Assembly: GCA_051453625.1 (NCBI GenBank)
Contig: JBOZIK010000001.1
Location: forward strand, 147,171,960 to 147,235,959
DNA length: 64,000 nt
From: Welwitschia mirabilis
Taxonomy: Eukaryota; Gnetophyta; Gnetopsida; Welwitschiales
Reading direction: 5' to 3'
Numbering within the stretch: the first letter of the stretch is position 1; each line of letters begins with the position of its first letter. A model generated the notes under the pieces. It had not been told where the DNA came from. It saw nothing but the letters and a program-made list of their open reading frames with translations, and did not search any database. Shown here piece by piece: positions 34,675 through 46,300 of the stretch. The position numbers and the translations under genes were made by a program.

Positions 34675-34797
34675 NNNNNNNNNNNNNNNNNNNNNNNNNN
34701 NNNNNNNNNNNNNNNNNNNNNNNNNNNNNNNNNNNNNNNNNNNNNNNNNNNNNNNNNNNNNNNNNNNNNNNNNNNNNNNNNNNNNNNNNNNNNNNNN
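34675..34797. other. assembly gap, 123 N
   Basis: Interior of E. GAAATTTTCAATGATWAGATT occurs on both sides (34545 and 34849 regions), so a tandem repeat may span it. Confidence 0.95.
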
Positions 34798-36427
34798 TAA
34801 TGTTTTACTTTATGAAGTTACCATGATTAGTAAATATTTTATGTGGAAATTTTCAATGATAAGATTAACTTCACCTAGTCTTCAGACGTTCATATGTCTA
34901 TAAACTTTATTTTAAAGGAAGATGTTTTGATTGTTTTGTTTTCTTTCTTGATTCTTTTGTTTTCTTTCAATAGTGTGAGTAATCAGTTGTTTTATCATGT
35001 TCTTCCTTGTTATTTATCTCCTAACTTAACTTTTATCCTTATGAGTATTGGTCATGTGGAATTTATATATTAAAAGAAAAATAAAAAGAAAAAAAAAATA
35101 ATTCAAGCTATGCCCTTTCATATTATATTTTAAAATATGTCCCTCATGATGTCCTACCACAAGCGCACTGGGGTAAATATTCCTGTGAGGGGCCTTTGGC
35201 AGTGTGATATGGTAGTTGTGGAAACTCCACTAGGGGGTCAGTTGGCCATGCTGTGTAGGTTCTTACTCCTCTAATAGTGCTTTCACTCCCCTCATCATAG
35301 TAGGAATAAAATTATAGTTAGAGGCTACGAGATGATAGCTTGTAAGTTCCTGTTTTAATAGCTTTTTATCTTATCATTCATTATTTGATAAATATTAGAT
35401 ATACTTGACATTATCATAATCATTGCCCATTCGAGTGGAATATTATAAATTTTTTTCATTATGTCATGCATCATTATCAAGTTATTTTATGATTTATTCT
35501 AAGGAACTTTGCTAGATATGAATTTTGGATAGGTAATAAAATCTTCTTCATGTTTCTAGTTGTACAATTTTCATTGTATTTTTTTTAAGCTATTTGTTTG
35601 GGATTTTCAAAGTTATTACTGTATCGTTTTCTACATCATAATTAGAACCTGATCATTTGGTAGCTCTTTAGTTGTCCTTTTATTTTCACTCATAGGTTTT
35701 CATTACAAGGATTAATTTTTTTCATTTTCATACTATCAATTAATGCATATCTTTCACCTTGATTGATATGATCTTTTATACTAATGTTTTTGCTGTGTGG
35801 TTTTGTTGTTTTATATTCATCCACTTATAGATTTTCTTACACTCATGGATTTTAAACCACATTGAAGGAATAATTATATGAATCTATTTCTATATTTAAT
35901 GCATAATTATGATTTCATCAGTTTCTTTCTCCATGATTCTATTTTTAAAGATAACTTCTTCACATTTTTTCTTCCTTATGTTTTTTCTACCACGTCTCTA
36001 ATACTTGCTTGCTATCAAATTTTTTCAGAATTTCTTCTAATCGGTCCAAACAAGTTATTTTATAAACTATCATCTTGGTATGTCATCTGCATGATAACAG
36101 GGGATGACAATCATCCTTTTTCCTTTGTTCAATCTAGGATGTCTTACTTTTCTGAGGAAGAATAGAATAGCTCTTCGAGCTTTCTTTTGAAATATTACAA
36201 AAAAATCTAACATTTTTAAGGATTATTTTGAGCTTAGATGATACATATTTATAATGCACTGTTTGAACATAAGTGCATATTACTTGAATACATTTCATGG
36301 AATCTATTTAGCAGGAGCAACTAGCACTCACTAATTTTTTTTAAAAAAGCTATGTTTATGATCATTTAAAGAAATGCCATGATTACTCCTGTTCTTTGCC
36401 CTTGTAAAAAACATTAATGACATTTTC
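34798..36427 (+). other. element E interior, 3' non-coding region
   Basis: AT-rich except for a more GC-rich island at about 35140-35340 (contains GCGCACTGGGG and CCACTAGGGGGTCAG). No coding similarity was recognised. Confidence 0.45.
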
Positions 36428-36745
36428 ATACATTATTTTTTGAGATTATTACTACTTAAGTTTACATATCAGTTTTAGGATTATGTCTATATAATACCAT
36501 TTTTCTGAACTATTACTCTAACTTATTATGTAAATGATATTTATTTAGACTATTGTGATGAATTTAAGTAGAGGGCTTATAACTACAGTAGTAATTATAC
36601 TATTGAATTTTTGTCATCTATTCCTCCATCATAAATAGAACTCAAATTAATTTTTCTTTAGTTGATGATTATCTTAGTTAAATTGGCTCATAATCTAGTT
36701 GATCACCTATTTTATCAAGGAATGATAAGATTAAGTAGGGGACTA
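36428..36745 (+). repeat. pre-LTR segment and PPT of E, first copy
   Basis: Ends in the PPT AAGTAGGGGACTA (36733-36745) directly before the LTR start. A diverged second copy lies at 37040-37331. Confidence 0.7.
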
Positions 36746-36964
36746 TGTTGCGATGCCAATTTGTAGAAATTTGATGGTGTATTTGAAGTACTTTCGCAGG
36801 AAATTCATACAGTTTTTGATGTAATTTTTTTGATTATGAAAAGACAATATGATAATCATGGAAACATGTTATTCTTGACATAATTAAAGGAATTTTAATC
36901 ATATTCTAATATTTAGCATATTGAAGAAGGACTAAGGATGAAGAAGGTCAATTTATACTACATA
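36746..36964 (+). repeat. start of E 3' LTR, first copy
   Basis: TGTTGCGATGCCAATTTGTA and the following 200 bases align with 29728 onward; stops at a gap. Confidence 0.75.
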
Positions 36965-37039
36965 NNNNNNNNNNNNNNNNNNNNNNNNNNNNNNNNNNNN
37001 NNNNNNNNNNNNNNNNNNNNNNNNNNNNNNNNNNNNNNN
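36965..37039. other. assembly gap, 75 N
   Basis: Separates the two copies of the E 3' junction. Confidence 0.99.
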
Positions 37040-37331
37040 TCATGCATTATTCTTTGAGATTATTAATTTCAGCATTATATCTAAACATCACCATTTTTCT
37101 GAACTATTACTCTAACTTATTATGGATATGACATTTATTTGGACTATTATGATGAGTTTAAGTAGGAGGCTTATAACTATAGTAGTAATTGTATTGTTGA
37201 ATTATATCATCTATTCCTACATGATAAATAGAACTCAAATTCCATTTATTTAGTTAATGATTATCTTAGTCAAACTAGCTTGCAATCTAGTTAATCACCT
37301 ACTTTGTTAGGGACTGACAAGGCTAAGTAGG
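37040..37331 (+). repeat. pre-LTR segment of E, second diverged copy
   Basis: Aligns with 36428-36740, sharing TTTTTCTGAACTATTACTCT, but with many differences. It stops at GGCTAAGTAGG, in the PPT, at a 10-N gap. Confidence 0.7.
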
Positions 37332-37341
37332 NNNNNNNNNN
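37332..37341. other. assembly gap, 10 N
   Basis: Replaces the PPT end and roughly the first 90 bases of the LTR, judging by the first copy. Confidence 0.95.
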
Positions 37342-38618
37342 ATGAAGAGATGATACGATGATCATGGAAACATGTAATTCTTGGCATAACTAGAGTCATT
37401 TTGGGCATATTCTAATACTTAGCATATTAAATAATGGTTAAGGATGAAGAAGGCTAATTTATTCTACGTAAGAAGATTGGGAAGAGTGTTGTCCATGCTC
37501 ATTGTCATTCCTACAATGGAGGGAACAATAGCTTATTACATGGTCAAAAGCTGCAACACTGACAATAACACCTGGTCATAGGGCATCGTCCCCTTCATTG
37601 TCTGGACAACATTCAGGATGATGGAATTGGTAACATGTGAGTACAACCCATGGGGCTAATAGAATCACATGGGCACACAACCCAAGAAATTAAGGCAGTA
37701 TCGTCCCCTATGTTATTTTGATGACATACAGGATAACAACTATTTTTACATATTCATAATAAATACTGTTATAAATGGGGTCAAGTGATTCATGTGGGCT
37801 ACTAGGGTTTTCCTCACTCATGTCTATTATTATGATTCATTGTAAAACTATAAATACCCTTCCCTCCTTTACTTTTAGGCTCTCTTTTATACTTGATATG
37901 CTTGTGACGGAAGCTTAAAGGTAGGAGGTCCATCCAGTAGCTGTAGAAAGGGGTTTTCCTTAGTGTTAGTCTATGTCTCTTTCATTGAGATGCTATTATT
38001 CTATTGTAAGTGAATGTAAAGTTCTTTTTATTTATAAAATTATTATTTTCACTCCAATTCTGTAAATGTCCCTTATGGTTTAAGTTGATCTTAGTTAGTA
38101 ACAAGCTTGGATTTATTTAGACCATGAGGGTAACCTTTGTTAAGGTTGACCTTGATTAATAGTAGGTTTGCATTGCATTTACATTACATATTGCATATTA
38201 CATATTCTACTTAGTAGATCTAATAGTTTATGTTGATTAGGAATTAGTAGATAATTTTCTTGATTAATATGAATTATAGAAAGGATAGTCTTTATAACAG
38301 AAAGGCTAGAAGCTAGTCCTTATGACAGAAGGATTAGGAACTAAGTGAATTCATTTTATTTCCATTTCCATTTACTTGCATTTCATATTTATCTATCTTG
38401 CATTGCATTTCTTTTACTATTTACTTTCAGTTAAGTAAAAGATAAAATACCAAAAACTACCTTTGGAAATCAATTCCCTAACTCTGAGCCTAGTGCCTTC
38501 ATTGGGATTACGACATTCCGGTGAACTCCTGTCTATACTAGCGTGTTTTTTTTGCAAGTTATATGATTTACAGGTTTACCTAAAGAGCTTTAAGATCGCA
38601 TAAATTTACATGAGAACA
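37342..38618 (+). repeat. 3' LTR of element E
   Basis: Aligns with 29817 onward of the 5' LTR. It carries TATAAATA at 37849 and ends GAGAACA before the TGCAT duplication. Its last ~250 bases match the inverted LTR at 63723-64000. Confidence 0.85.
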
Positions 38619-38623
38619 TGCAT

Positions 38624-39400
38624 CTCTAGTGATTATGTCTTCTCTTTAATGTCTTTTTACTTTACATAATAATCAAGCACTATTTGCTAGTACATGTCTA
38701 TTCCCTTCTTTGCATTTTCTCCCCTTGAGTATATGAGTTGAAGAAACCTGGCCTATCATTAGATACTACTTCATTCTTATTGGGAATCATTACATCCATT
38801 CCTTTTTTTTGTTTTCCAATAGCTCTATGATTCCTTCCAAACTATCTCCTATGATGAGAGGAGAATCTCTAGAATGTCCATGAATAATAGATTCCTCCTT
38901 TAGACCTATAATAGATTATTTCTTTTTCCAATCGTTTAAATTATAATTCAGCTTAATATCCTAAAATGTTAGCTAATGCCTCTTGTATCTTGCATATGCT
39001 TCCATTAATTCCTCTTGGCATGATTATTATGCCTTCTAAAACATGTAGCTCTTCATAAATCTCCTTAAGAGGAACACGTATTTGAGCATGATGGCATACC
39101 TATAAAGGATAGGAGATGCAAGCACTGACATGGCCATTGGTCAAGAATTCCTTAGCTTTTCCACTAAAAAAACTCAATGATCTAACTTCGATTATATTTT
39201 AATGCAATCAAAGTTACTTTTTTTTGAGGAAGTATACATGGTGCTCTTAGTGAATAAGAGATATCCATGATAATGCAGAAAGAAGATGAATATGGAGATC
39301 AACATGAAGCTTAGGAAATATCTATGCAAAACAAAGCATTATAGATGTCTTCTAGAGCTTCTTCTTCTATTACTCTTGCTCTGAGATGACATGTGAAATT
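38624..39400 (-). other. interior of CACTA B right of E, unassigned
   Basis: A minus-strand frame near 39085-38970 is open and protein-like (HAQIRVPLKEIYEELHVLEG, IIIMPRG, ICKIQEALANILGY*), but I do not recognise it. It may be a further captured fragment or an old element gene. Confidence 0.3.
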
Positions 39401-39697
39401 GTTGTAATTGTTTTACCATTAGCTATGCCTTTTGAGGCGTTTGTTTTATAAAATGCCATAAAAGTATTTTGGGGAATTTTATTAGATAAATGCCTTACAA
39501 GCTATTTTTAGGCACTTCAATAGATAAACACCTCAAAGGGCCTCATTTTAAGGAATTTTTATTTAAATGCCTTAAAATATATTTTAAGGCAGTTTTATTT
39601 AAAAGCCTTAGAAATGCCTAAGGCGTTTTATGAAGAAATGCCTTAAAATATTTTAAGGTATTTTTTCTTACCTTATAAGCCTATAATTCTTGTAGTG
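39400..39697 (+). repeat. right terminus and subterminal repeats of CACTA B
   Basis: Dense repeats of AAATGCCTTAAAA, TTTTAAGGCA and GCCTTAGAAATGCC lead to the terminal ATTCTTGTAGTG, the complement of the CACTACAAG end. The same words occur at the left end in the opposite sense. Confidence 0.88.
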
Positions 39698-39700
39698 TAA
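39698..39700. repeat. 3-bp target duplication TAA of CACTA B (right)
   Basis: Matches 19549-19551. Confidence 0.9.
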
Positions 39701-40985
39701 GGCTAGTATCACAACATTACAACTAGATAGAAGGTATTAATGTAGGTTATGCTTTTGCTCTTGTTGCAAGGATAGATAGCATTAGAATGTTTTTGTCTTC
39801 TATAGCCTTTGAAAATCTCAAAGTGTATCAAATGAATGTTAAGAGTTCCTTTTTAAATTTTACCTTGAATGAAGAATTTTATGTAGAGAAACCATAAGGT
39901 TTTATCGATCCTTATAAAACTGATCATGTTTACAGGCTTAAGATATCCTTCTGTGGATTGAAGCAAGATCCAACAGCTTATTATAAGAAACTAGCCTTTT
40001 TTTTTAAAATGATAATGAATATATTCATGGAACAATAGATAATACATTATTTTTTAAGAACTTGAGAATAGATTTTATTTTTATACAAATGTATGTAAAT
40101 GATATCATATTCGGTAACTCAAATGAAAGGCTGTCAAAAGAATTTGTAACTATTAAAATAACACATTTTGAAATGAGTATGTTTGGTAAAGTCAAAATGT
40201 TTCTTGGACTATAGATTAAGAAATAAAAATATTGAATATTTATTTTTCAATTCAAATATGCAAGAGATTTAATCAAATGTTTTTAATTAGAAAATGCAAA
40301 AACAACTAATATTCCTATATCAACATCTTATAAAGTGAGTATGAATGAGAATCAAAAATTAGTAAATTAAAAAATTTATAAGAGTATGATTAGAACTTTA
40401 TTATTTTTTACTTCAAGTAGACCGGACATTATGTTTAGTATTGGAGTATATGAAAGGTATTAATCCTAACCAAAAAAATTAGATTTATAAGTAGTAAAAA
40501 TAATAACCAGGCATGTAAAAAACACATGTGATTATGGTTTGTGGTACCCTATAGAGACATCCTTTGAGCTTGCAGGTTTTAGTGATGCATATTGCGCTAG
40601 TTATAAGGATGATAGAAACAACATAAGTGGAATTTTTTTTCTATTTTTTTCATGCTTAATAGGATAAACAAGTAAGAAATAAAATTTAATATCTCTTTTA
40701 ACTATAGAAGCAGAATATATTATAGTAGGTAGTTGTTATGCTCATCTTTTATCAATAAAAAAAATTCTAAAGGATTTTGGTATTAATTTTTAATAAGTCC
40801 CTACATTTTGTGATAATAATAGTGCTATAAACATCTCTAAAGATCCTGTTTAGCACTCAAGAATCAAATATATAAAGCCAAGGCATCATTTTTTAAGAGA
40901 TCAAGTAGAAAAAGGAGACATTACTATGAAATTTTCTAGTACAGATCAATAATTGATAGATATTTTTATCAACCCCTAAATATTA
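39701..40985 (+). pseudogene. copia pol, second part: RT and RNase H (element A)
   Basis: Continues the RT from 19551: RLVSQHYN*IEGINVGYAF, ALVARIDSIRMFLSSIAFEN, LKVYQMNVKSSFLNFTLNEE, then FCGLKQDPTAYYKKL near 39950. The catalytic YVDD box is YVND at 40092-40103, so one essential Asp is lost. FEMSMFGKVKMFLGL follows near 40170. RNase H runs 40545-40985: DYGLWYPIETSFELAGFSDA, LTIEAEYIIVGSCYAHLL, FCDNNSAINISKDP, RHHFLRDQVEKGDI, DIFINP*. The RNase H acidic residues (SDA, EAEY, DNNSA) are still present. Stops and frame changes inactivate the whole. Confidence 0.93.
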
Positions 40986-41613
40986 ATACCTTTCCTCATA
41001 TTATAAATGAACTAGGGGTTATCTTGCTATTCTTTGGTTGATTACAAAATAGTTGACTATATCTATGATTCAGTTGATCAAATGTGATCAGTCAACTAGC
41101 ATAAAAGCTTGGTCTCCTGGACCCTATCAGTTCTATAGGACACTTCAGAAGAAGCTGGATGCTCAGAGAAAAAGGTAGCCAAAGAAGAGGAAGATGAGAA
41201 ATATATTTAGATCTTTTTTCTATGCTTATGTTTGTTCTTTATTTATTTAGTTTCCTTTATCTCCTTTTTTATTAATGTCAAAAGAGGAATAATTAGTTAG
41301 TTATTTGCACTTGTTTTTATGTCCTTTAATTTGTGTATCAAAATTTTTAGTACAAATCTAATTTCCATATGAACTTAAAATTTTTAATATATTGTATATT
41401 TAGGATTAAAATGTTGTTTATCCTATATATCTGTAGCACTTAAAATTATCTTTAAATTTTAGTGCAAATTAAATATTATCAAAATATCTACATTTGGTAT
41501 CCAAAGGTTTTATATTTTTGCAAAGACTAATAGGCATTTCATGAGGCGAAGTTTTCTAAATTTCAATATTTTACAACTAAGGAATATTTATTGTCAATAT
41601 CAAAGGGGAATAT
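40986..41613 (+). other. 3' untranslated region and PPT of copia A
   Basis: Non-coding sequence between RNase H and the 3' LTR. It ends in the polypurine tract AAAGGGGAATAT at 41602-41613. Confidence 0.7.
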
Positions 41614-43392
41614 TTTTAGATTATGTATTGCCAATTGATTCAAACTAATGTTTTCTATGAAGTGAAATTTGTGTATTTGGTGTATAAAATATTAATCACT
41701 TATAGGTTAAAAGATGAAGTTAGGAATATCACATTTTAAACACTGAATCTTGTCAAGTTAAAGTACCCTATACAGGGGTTAACTGAACTTCTAAGGAGTC
41801 AACCGCACTTGAAGCAAACTTTCAAAATTGAACTAAATTTAGAATAGTTAACTAGACTTCTAAGAGCTTGACTGGACTTATAAACTTGAGAATCAGTACT
41901 CCTAAACTGATTGTTAAGGAGTTGACTGGATCTACGAGGGACCAACTAGACTTGAGCACTATATACTTGATATCCCTAAATCAATCATTAAGGGATCAAC
42001 CAGATACCTAAGGGGTCAATCAGACCTAATATAGAAAAATGGATTAGATTTTATTAGGAATAAGCAGGAGACTAGATAGATATGTGAGTGACTAGATGAG
42101 TGATCAATGATACCTTAAGGGGTTAACTAAACATGGAGCCTTAAAAAAACTAGAATGATCAAACAATTTACTTAGGTGACTTATTTAAGTTATGATACTA
42201 GGAGAAGTCGACTGAATGATTGAGGAGTCAACCAGTTGAAATGAAACAAAAATTTTATATCTGTTATGTAGCCATTTTGTAACTATTGGAAGAATGTTTT
42301 TAATTATAATGACCCTAAAATCCTTTCATTATAAATATCCAAGAGAGAAATCACTGTAGAACCTTTTGCCAAATTATTGAAACTTGTGATTTATCATTAT
42401 ACTATCTTAGCATTGTACTCTTGACTAAAGGCAAACTGAAATCTATTGTAACTTTGCATACAAGGTCAGATATTTGTACTTCATTGTTCTAGTTTATATT
42501 ATTTATAGGACAATATCTCCATTACTATCATTAAGCTAAATAAAAAGTAATATCAGTGCACTTGGGCATTTTACCATTACTATCACTTCTTCTAAATGTT
42601 AAGACTTAGCTTACAAAAGTCCATTTGAAAAGGTTGAGACTTATCCTATAAAATTCCATGTGTAAAGATTACAGGTAAACTTGCAATACCTAAAAGAATT
42701 AATGGAGATCTAGATCAGGCTTGATAATAAGTTAATCATTAAAAGTGAAGTAGGGGATTTCCAAAACCACTATAAAACTTACATGCATCTAATTGGTATT
42801 TTTATGCTTTCTATTATTTTTATTTTTCTAAATAATTTTAGTTTTTATACACAATTTTTCTAGTAATCTATTTCAANNNNNNNNNNNNNNNNNNNNNNNN
42901 NNNNNNNNNNNNNNNNNNNNNNNNNNNNNNNNNNNNNNNNNNNNNNNNNNNNNNNNNNNNNNNNNNNNNNNNNNNNNNNNNNNNNNNNNNNNNNNNNNNN
43001 NNNNNNNNNNNNNNNNNNNNNNNNNNNNNNNNNNNNNNNNNNNNNNNNNNNNNNNNNNNNNNNNNNNNNNNNNNNNNNNNNNNNNNNNNNNNNNNNNNNN
43101 NNNNNNNNNNNNNNNNNNNNNNNNNNNNNNNNNNNNNNNNNNNNNNNNNNNNNNNNNNNNNNNNNNNNNNNNNNNNNNNNNNNNNNNNNNNNNNNNNNNN
43201 ATGAAACTTGCGCGCATCTAATTGGTATTTTTATGCTTTCTATTATTTTTATTTTTCTAAATACTTTTAGTTTTTATACACAATTTTTCTAGTAATCTAT
43301 TTCAAGCAAGTCTTTATCATAAGTTTATTTAAATATTTTAAGAATCTGTTCACCCCTCCTACCTCCCCCCTCTAGGGTTCTCAATCCCAACA
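41614..43392 (+). repeat. 3' LTR of copia A (with gap and local duplication)
   Basis: Aligns with 15639-17006. It starts TTTTAGATTATG (TG decayed to TT) and ends CCCAACA. It is 1779 bases as given but contains 324 N and a 105-base duplication around the gap; without these it would be about 1350 bases, equal to the 5' copy. TATAAATA is at 42330. Confidence 0.88.
42877..43200. other. assembly gap, 324 N
   Basis: Flanked by near-identical 105-base segments (42772-42876 and 43201-43305), so probably an artefact. Confidence 0.95.
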
Positions 43393-46300
43393 AATACAAA
43401 TCTAGATAACTCAATCTAAATGTCAATTTTTACATACTAAAACATACCTCAACCAACCTTTTGCTAGTCCCTTATAAAAAATGCATTAAATATTATTTAG
43501 TATGGAAAACATTATAAAACAAATTATTCAAGTATAAATGGAGAAAATCAAAACAATTTGGTTAATTTATTATAAAATAACACTTAGGAAATAGAATAGA
43601 ACACAAAAATAAGTACTTAAATGAAAATGTCACTCCCACGAATTAAAGTATTAGGAATTTTCTAGCTACTAACTATTGTATATTAAAATGAGGTTAAAAA
43701 ATTGCTAAAAATAAAATATGTAATGCATGATGAAACTAAAAAGTAGGAAATGTAAACTAATGCAAAAGAAAGACTAATAATCAAAATGAATCTTAATGTA
43801 ATGACTTAATCTCTAAGCTTAAAATAGATATTACTAAAATGATCAAAATAATTACTAAAACAATAAGAGATGAAAGATAAAATATGATAGCTAAGTATGG
43901 AGATGAAGAAATGGATGAATAATCTATATTAGTTAATTTCTATGATGTTTTAACAATTTTCTAATTATTGTATACGTAAAGATGGAATGACAATTATTAT
44001 AGCTAAATGAGAACTTATTTATGTAGGATAGGTTGGTGGTAATAATTAGGAAAGGTAACAACATAAATCTATTAAGTCTATGAAATTTTAGTTATAGAGA
44101 CCAAAAACCAAATTAAAAAGGTAGAAAGTATGTACTAGTTATAAAGAAAATCAAATTAACAAAAATAGCAATTCAAAATTGATTTTTATTTAAGGGAACA
44201 AAGATGTTAAAAAAGAAAGTAAAATACCATGACATCAAATTTTACAATGCAATTGCTAAAATTAAAAAGAAAATATAAGTGAACAAGATTAAAAGAGGGA
44301 AAACATGAAAAATAGCTCATGGATCTTCACTAAGAGGCCATCCTTTCTAGTGTTTGATCTATTTCTACTTACTTTCTTGAGATTTTCATTTTTCTTCTTA
44401 GCAAGTTCCTTCATTTTTCCTTAAGATTGCTAATTCAAATTTTTTAAAGATTTAATCATTTCCTTTCCAAAATGACATCACTAGAAGTGATGGAGAAATG
44501 ATAATAAGTGGTATAGGGAGGATTAGAAGAAGTTGCAGAAGAAGGGCATGATAAGATTTACCAATGGGACTTTTGTCCTTTCTTTATAGGGGTGAAGAAT
44601 AAGGAAGAAGAGGGGAAACAAGAATAAGGAGGAGTTCTTTGAGAAAGTTGTTTTTCTTCTTAAACTTCATAAAGACCCCTTTAAATCTAATTTCTATTTC
44701 TACATTAAATTAGGGTTTAATGGTTTCCATAAACGATCTATCCTAATCCTGAAAATCTAAAATCTAGAATAAAGTATGATAAATCAAATATGAGATCAAA
44801 CATGAAAGGAAAATATTACTCTCATGAGTCATATTATTTGTTATTATAGTGAAAAGGCATTTAAACATATCAAAGGCCTTGCTATCTTAGATTATCCTAA
44901 TCATGTCAAGATGGATACTTTATGAATTGATTACATGTGAGGTAGGTAAAATACTATAGATGATAAATTTAAATAGGGATAATTGATTTTTGTAGAGATA
45001 TTTAGAAGTCAAAGATCCTTATTTATTAGATGCATATTCTACATTAAATGTAACACAATAAAAACTAAGGGATTTAATAAGCATGTATGATAGGATCTCA
45101 TTGTGTTCAACTTCAACAATGCTTCTACATTATTAAAGGAAAAAACAAAATAAGTATGATGAATTGAATAGTAGATTACCCAAGGGTCATTTTCATCTAA
45201 TTTGGCACCCCTATAAAACTCCAAAGTGTCTTAATGACAAGTATTAGGCACCTTTTATTGAAGAAATGAGTCTAACATCTTACTTTAATCCTATCAAGGT
45301 AGAAAGGTGCATAAATAAATAGGAATAATGAGAAAATTCCTTCCTCTAGGAATACTTCTAATATTCCACTCATTATGGCCTAAAATGAACAAAATAAAAA
45401 GTATAAAAAATAAAAATAAAAAAGAGATGGAAGAGAAAGATTAAAGAAAAGGTTAAAAAATAGATGCATCAATGGAATAAATAGATTTTAAAATCAAAGA
45501 TAAACTTAGCAATAGACTAAAAAAAGAAAATCATTCTAATAAGAGATCATACATGAATTTTAAACTCACATAGAAATTAAGGAATAAGAACACCAATGAA
45601 ATTAGGCAATAGTGCTAATAAAACTTAGAGACCTCGATTAGATAGGGGTAAAAAAGTCAGTACAAGCATATATATTACCAATAACATGTGTAAGGGGTAT
45701 AGTTAAGATTAAGGTTATGGGTTTTTATAGGTATAGGATAAAATTTGAATCGTAGGATCTTTGGTTATAATCAATAATTTAGATGACATTTATCATGGAT
45801 TGAGTTTTATATGGTGAAGTTACATCAAAATAAAAATAAAGTGTGTTTTTTTTGTGCTTTCTTCCTAAGATAAAAGGGCATATGAAGTGAATGAAAATAA
45901 AATGTATAAATATGGTAACTAAATAAAACAATGGAAATTATGATTCTAGCATGTAATCAAAAAATAAATAAGAGAAAAAAAATCAAGAAAAATGGTCTAT
46001 TAAGTAAAATTAAATCCATTTTAGGTATTTGTTTAGTTAAAATTGGTGGATCTTTTATCCATAAAATGTAAAGCATAGAGAAGTTAAAATATTAACAAGA
46101 TAAGAGTAGTTAAGAAACCTTAAGTTATTATTGATTAATGAAAACACATCACTAATAATCTTTATCCCTACATTAATTTTATTCCAGAATTTTTTCTATA
46201 ATCACGAATAACATGATTTCAGAATTTGATCATATTAAGCATGTAATATTCTGGTACCTTCTTCTAATGGATTTAACATGTTATACACAAATAAGTTAGT

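Larger units (their letters stand above)
29728..38618 (+). mobile_element. LTR retrotransposon E (gypsy-type, probably non-autonomous)
   Basis: Flanked by an exact TGCAT duplication. The 5' LTR begins TATTGCGATGCC (TG decayed to TA) and the 3' LTR ends GAGAACA. A PPT (AAGTAGGGGACTA) precedes the 3' LTR start TGTTGCGATGCC at 36746. LTR start, PPT and pre-LTR sequence resemble gypsy G1. The readable interior, about 31.3-36.7 kb, has no RT, RNase H, protease or integrase similarity, only an acidic ORF remnant and other unassigned open pieces. Gaps totalling over 1.4 kb could hide domains, but the length fits a non-autonomous large derivative. It is nested inside CACTA B. Confidence 0.78.
19552..39697 (+). 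mobile_element. CACTA (En/Spm-type) DNA transposon B, gene-capturing, ~20 kb
   Basis: The ends are TACTACAAGAAAT at the left (first base C changed to T) and ATTCTTGTAGTG at the right, that is CACTACAAGAAT on the other strand. A 3-bp TAA duplication flanks them and both subterminal regions carry ATGCCTTAA/TTAAGGCAT repeats. These are hallmarks of CACTA transposons. Inside are fragments of a Notchless-like gene, valyl-tRNA synthetase, plasma-membrane H+-ATPase, an unknown exon, a LINE scrap and a complete LTR element (E). I saw no segment resembling the CACTA transposase (TNP2/transposase_21), though N gaps occur only within E. It is probably a non-autonomous Pack-CACTA, now dead. Confidence 0.9.
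15639..43392 (+). mobile_element. Ty1/copia retrotransposon A, plus strand, interrupted by CACTA element B
   Basis: A complete but dead copia element: 5' LTR 15639-17006, PBS 17009, gag from 17072, protease, integrase and the start of RT to 19551, then the nested CACTA element, then the rest of RT and RNase H 39701-40985, a PPT at 41602 and the 3' LTR 41614-43392. Without the nested insertion the element would be about 7.6 kb including gap Ns. The two LTRs align over their length. The family is shared with D and F. The domain order protease-integrase-RT-RNase H is diagnostic of Ty1/copia. Confidence 0.92.

Noticed and set aside
42873-43217. 114-codon minus-strand open frame in the copia A LTR
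   Set aside because: Runs through the 324-N gap.
44825-44920. Plus-strand text SEKAFKHIKGLAILDYPNHV resembling an RT/RNase H connection region
   Set aside because: Isolated, opposite in strand to G2, and without flanking RT or RNase H motifs; kept as chance similarity.
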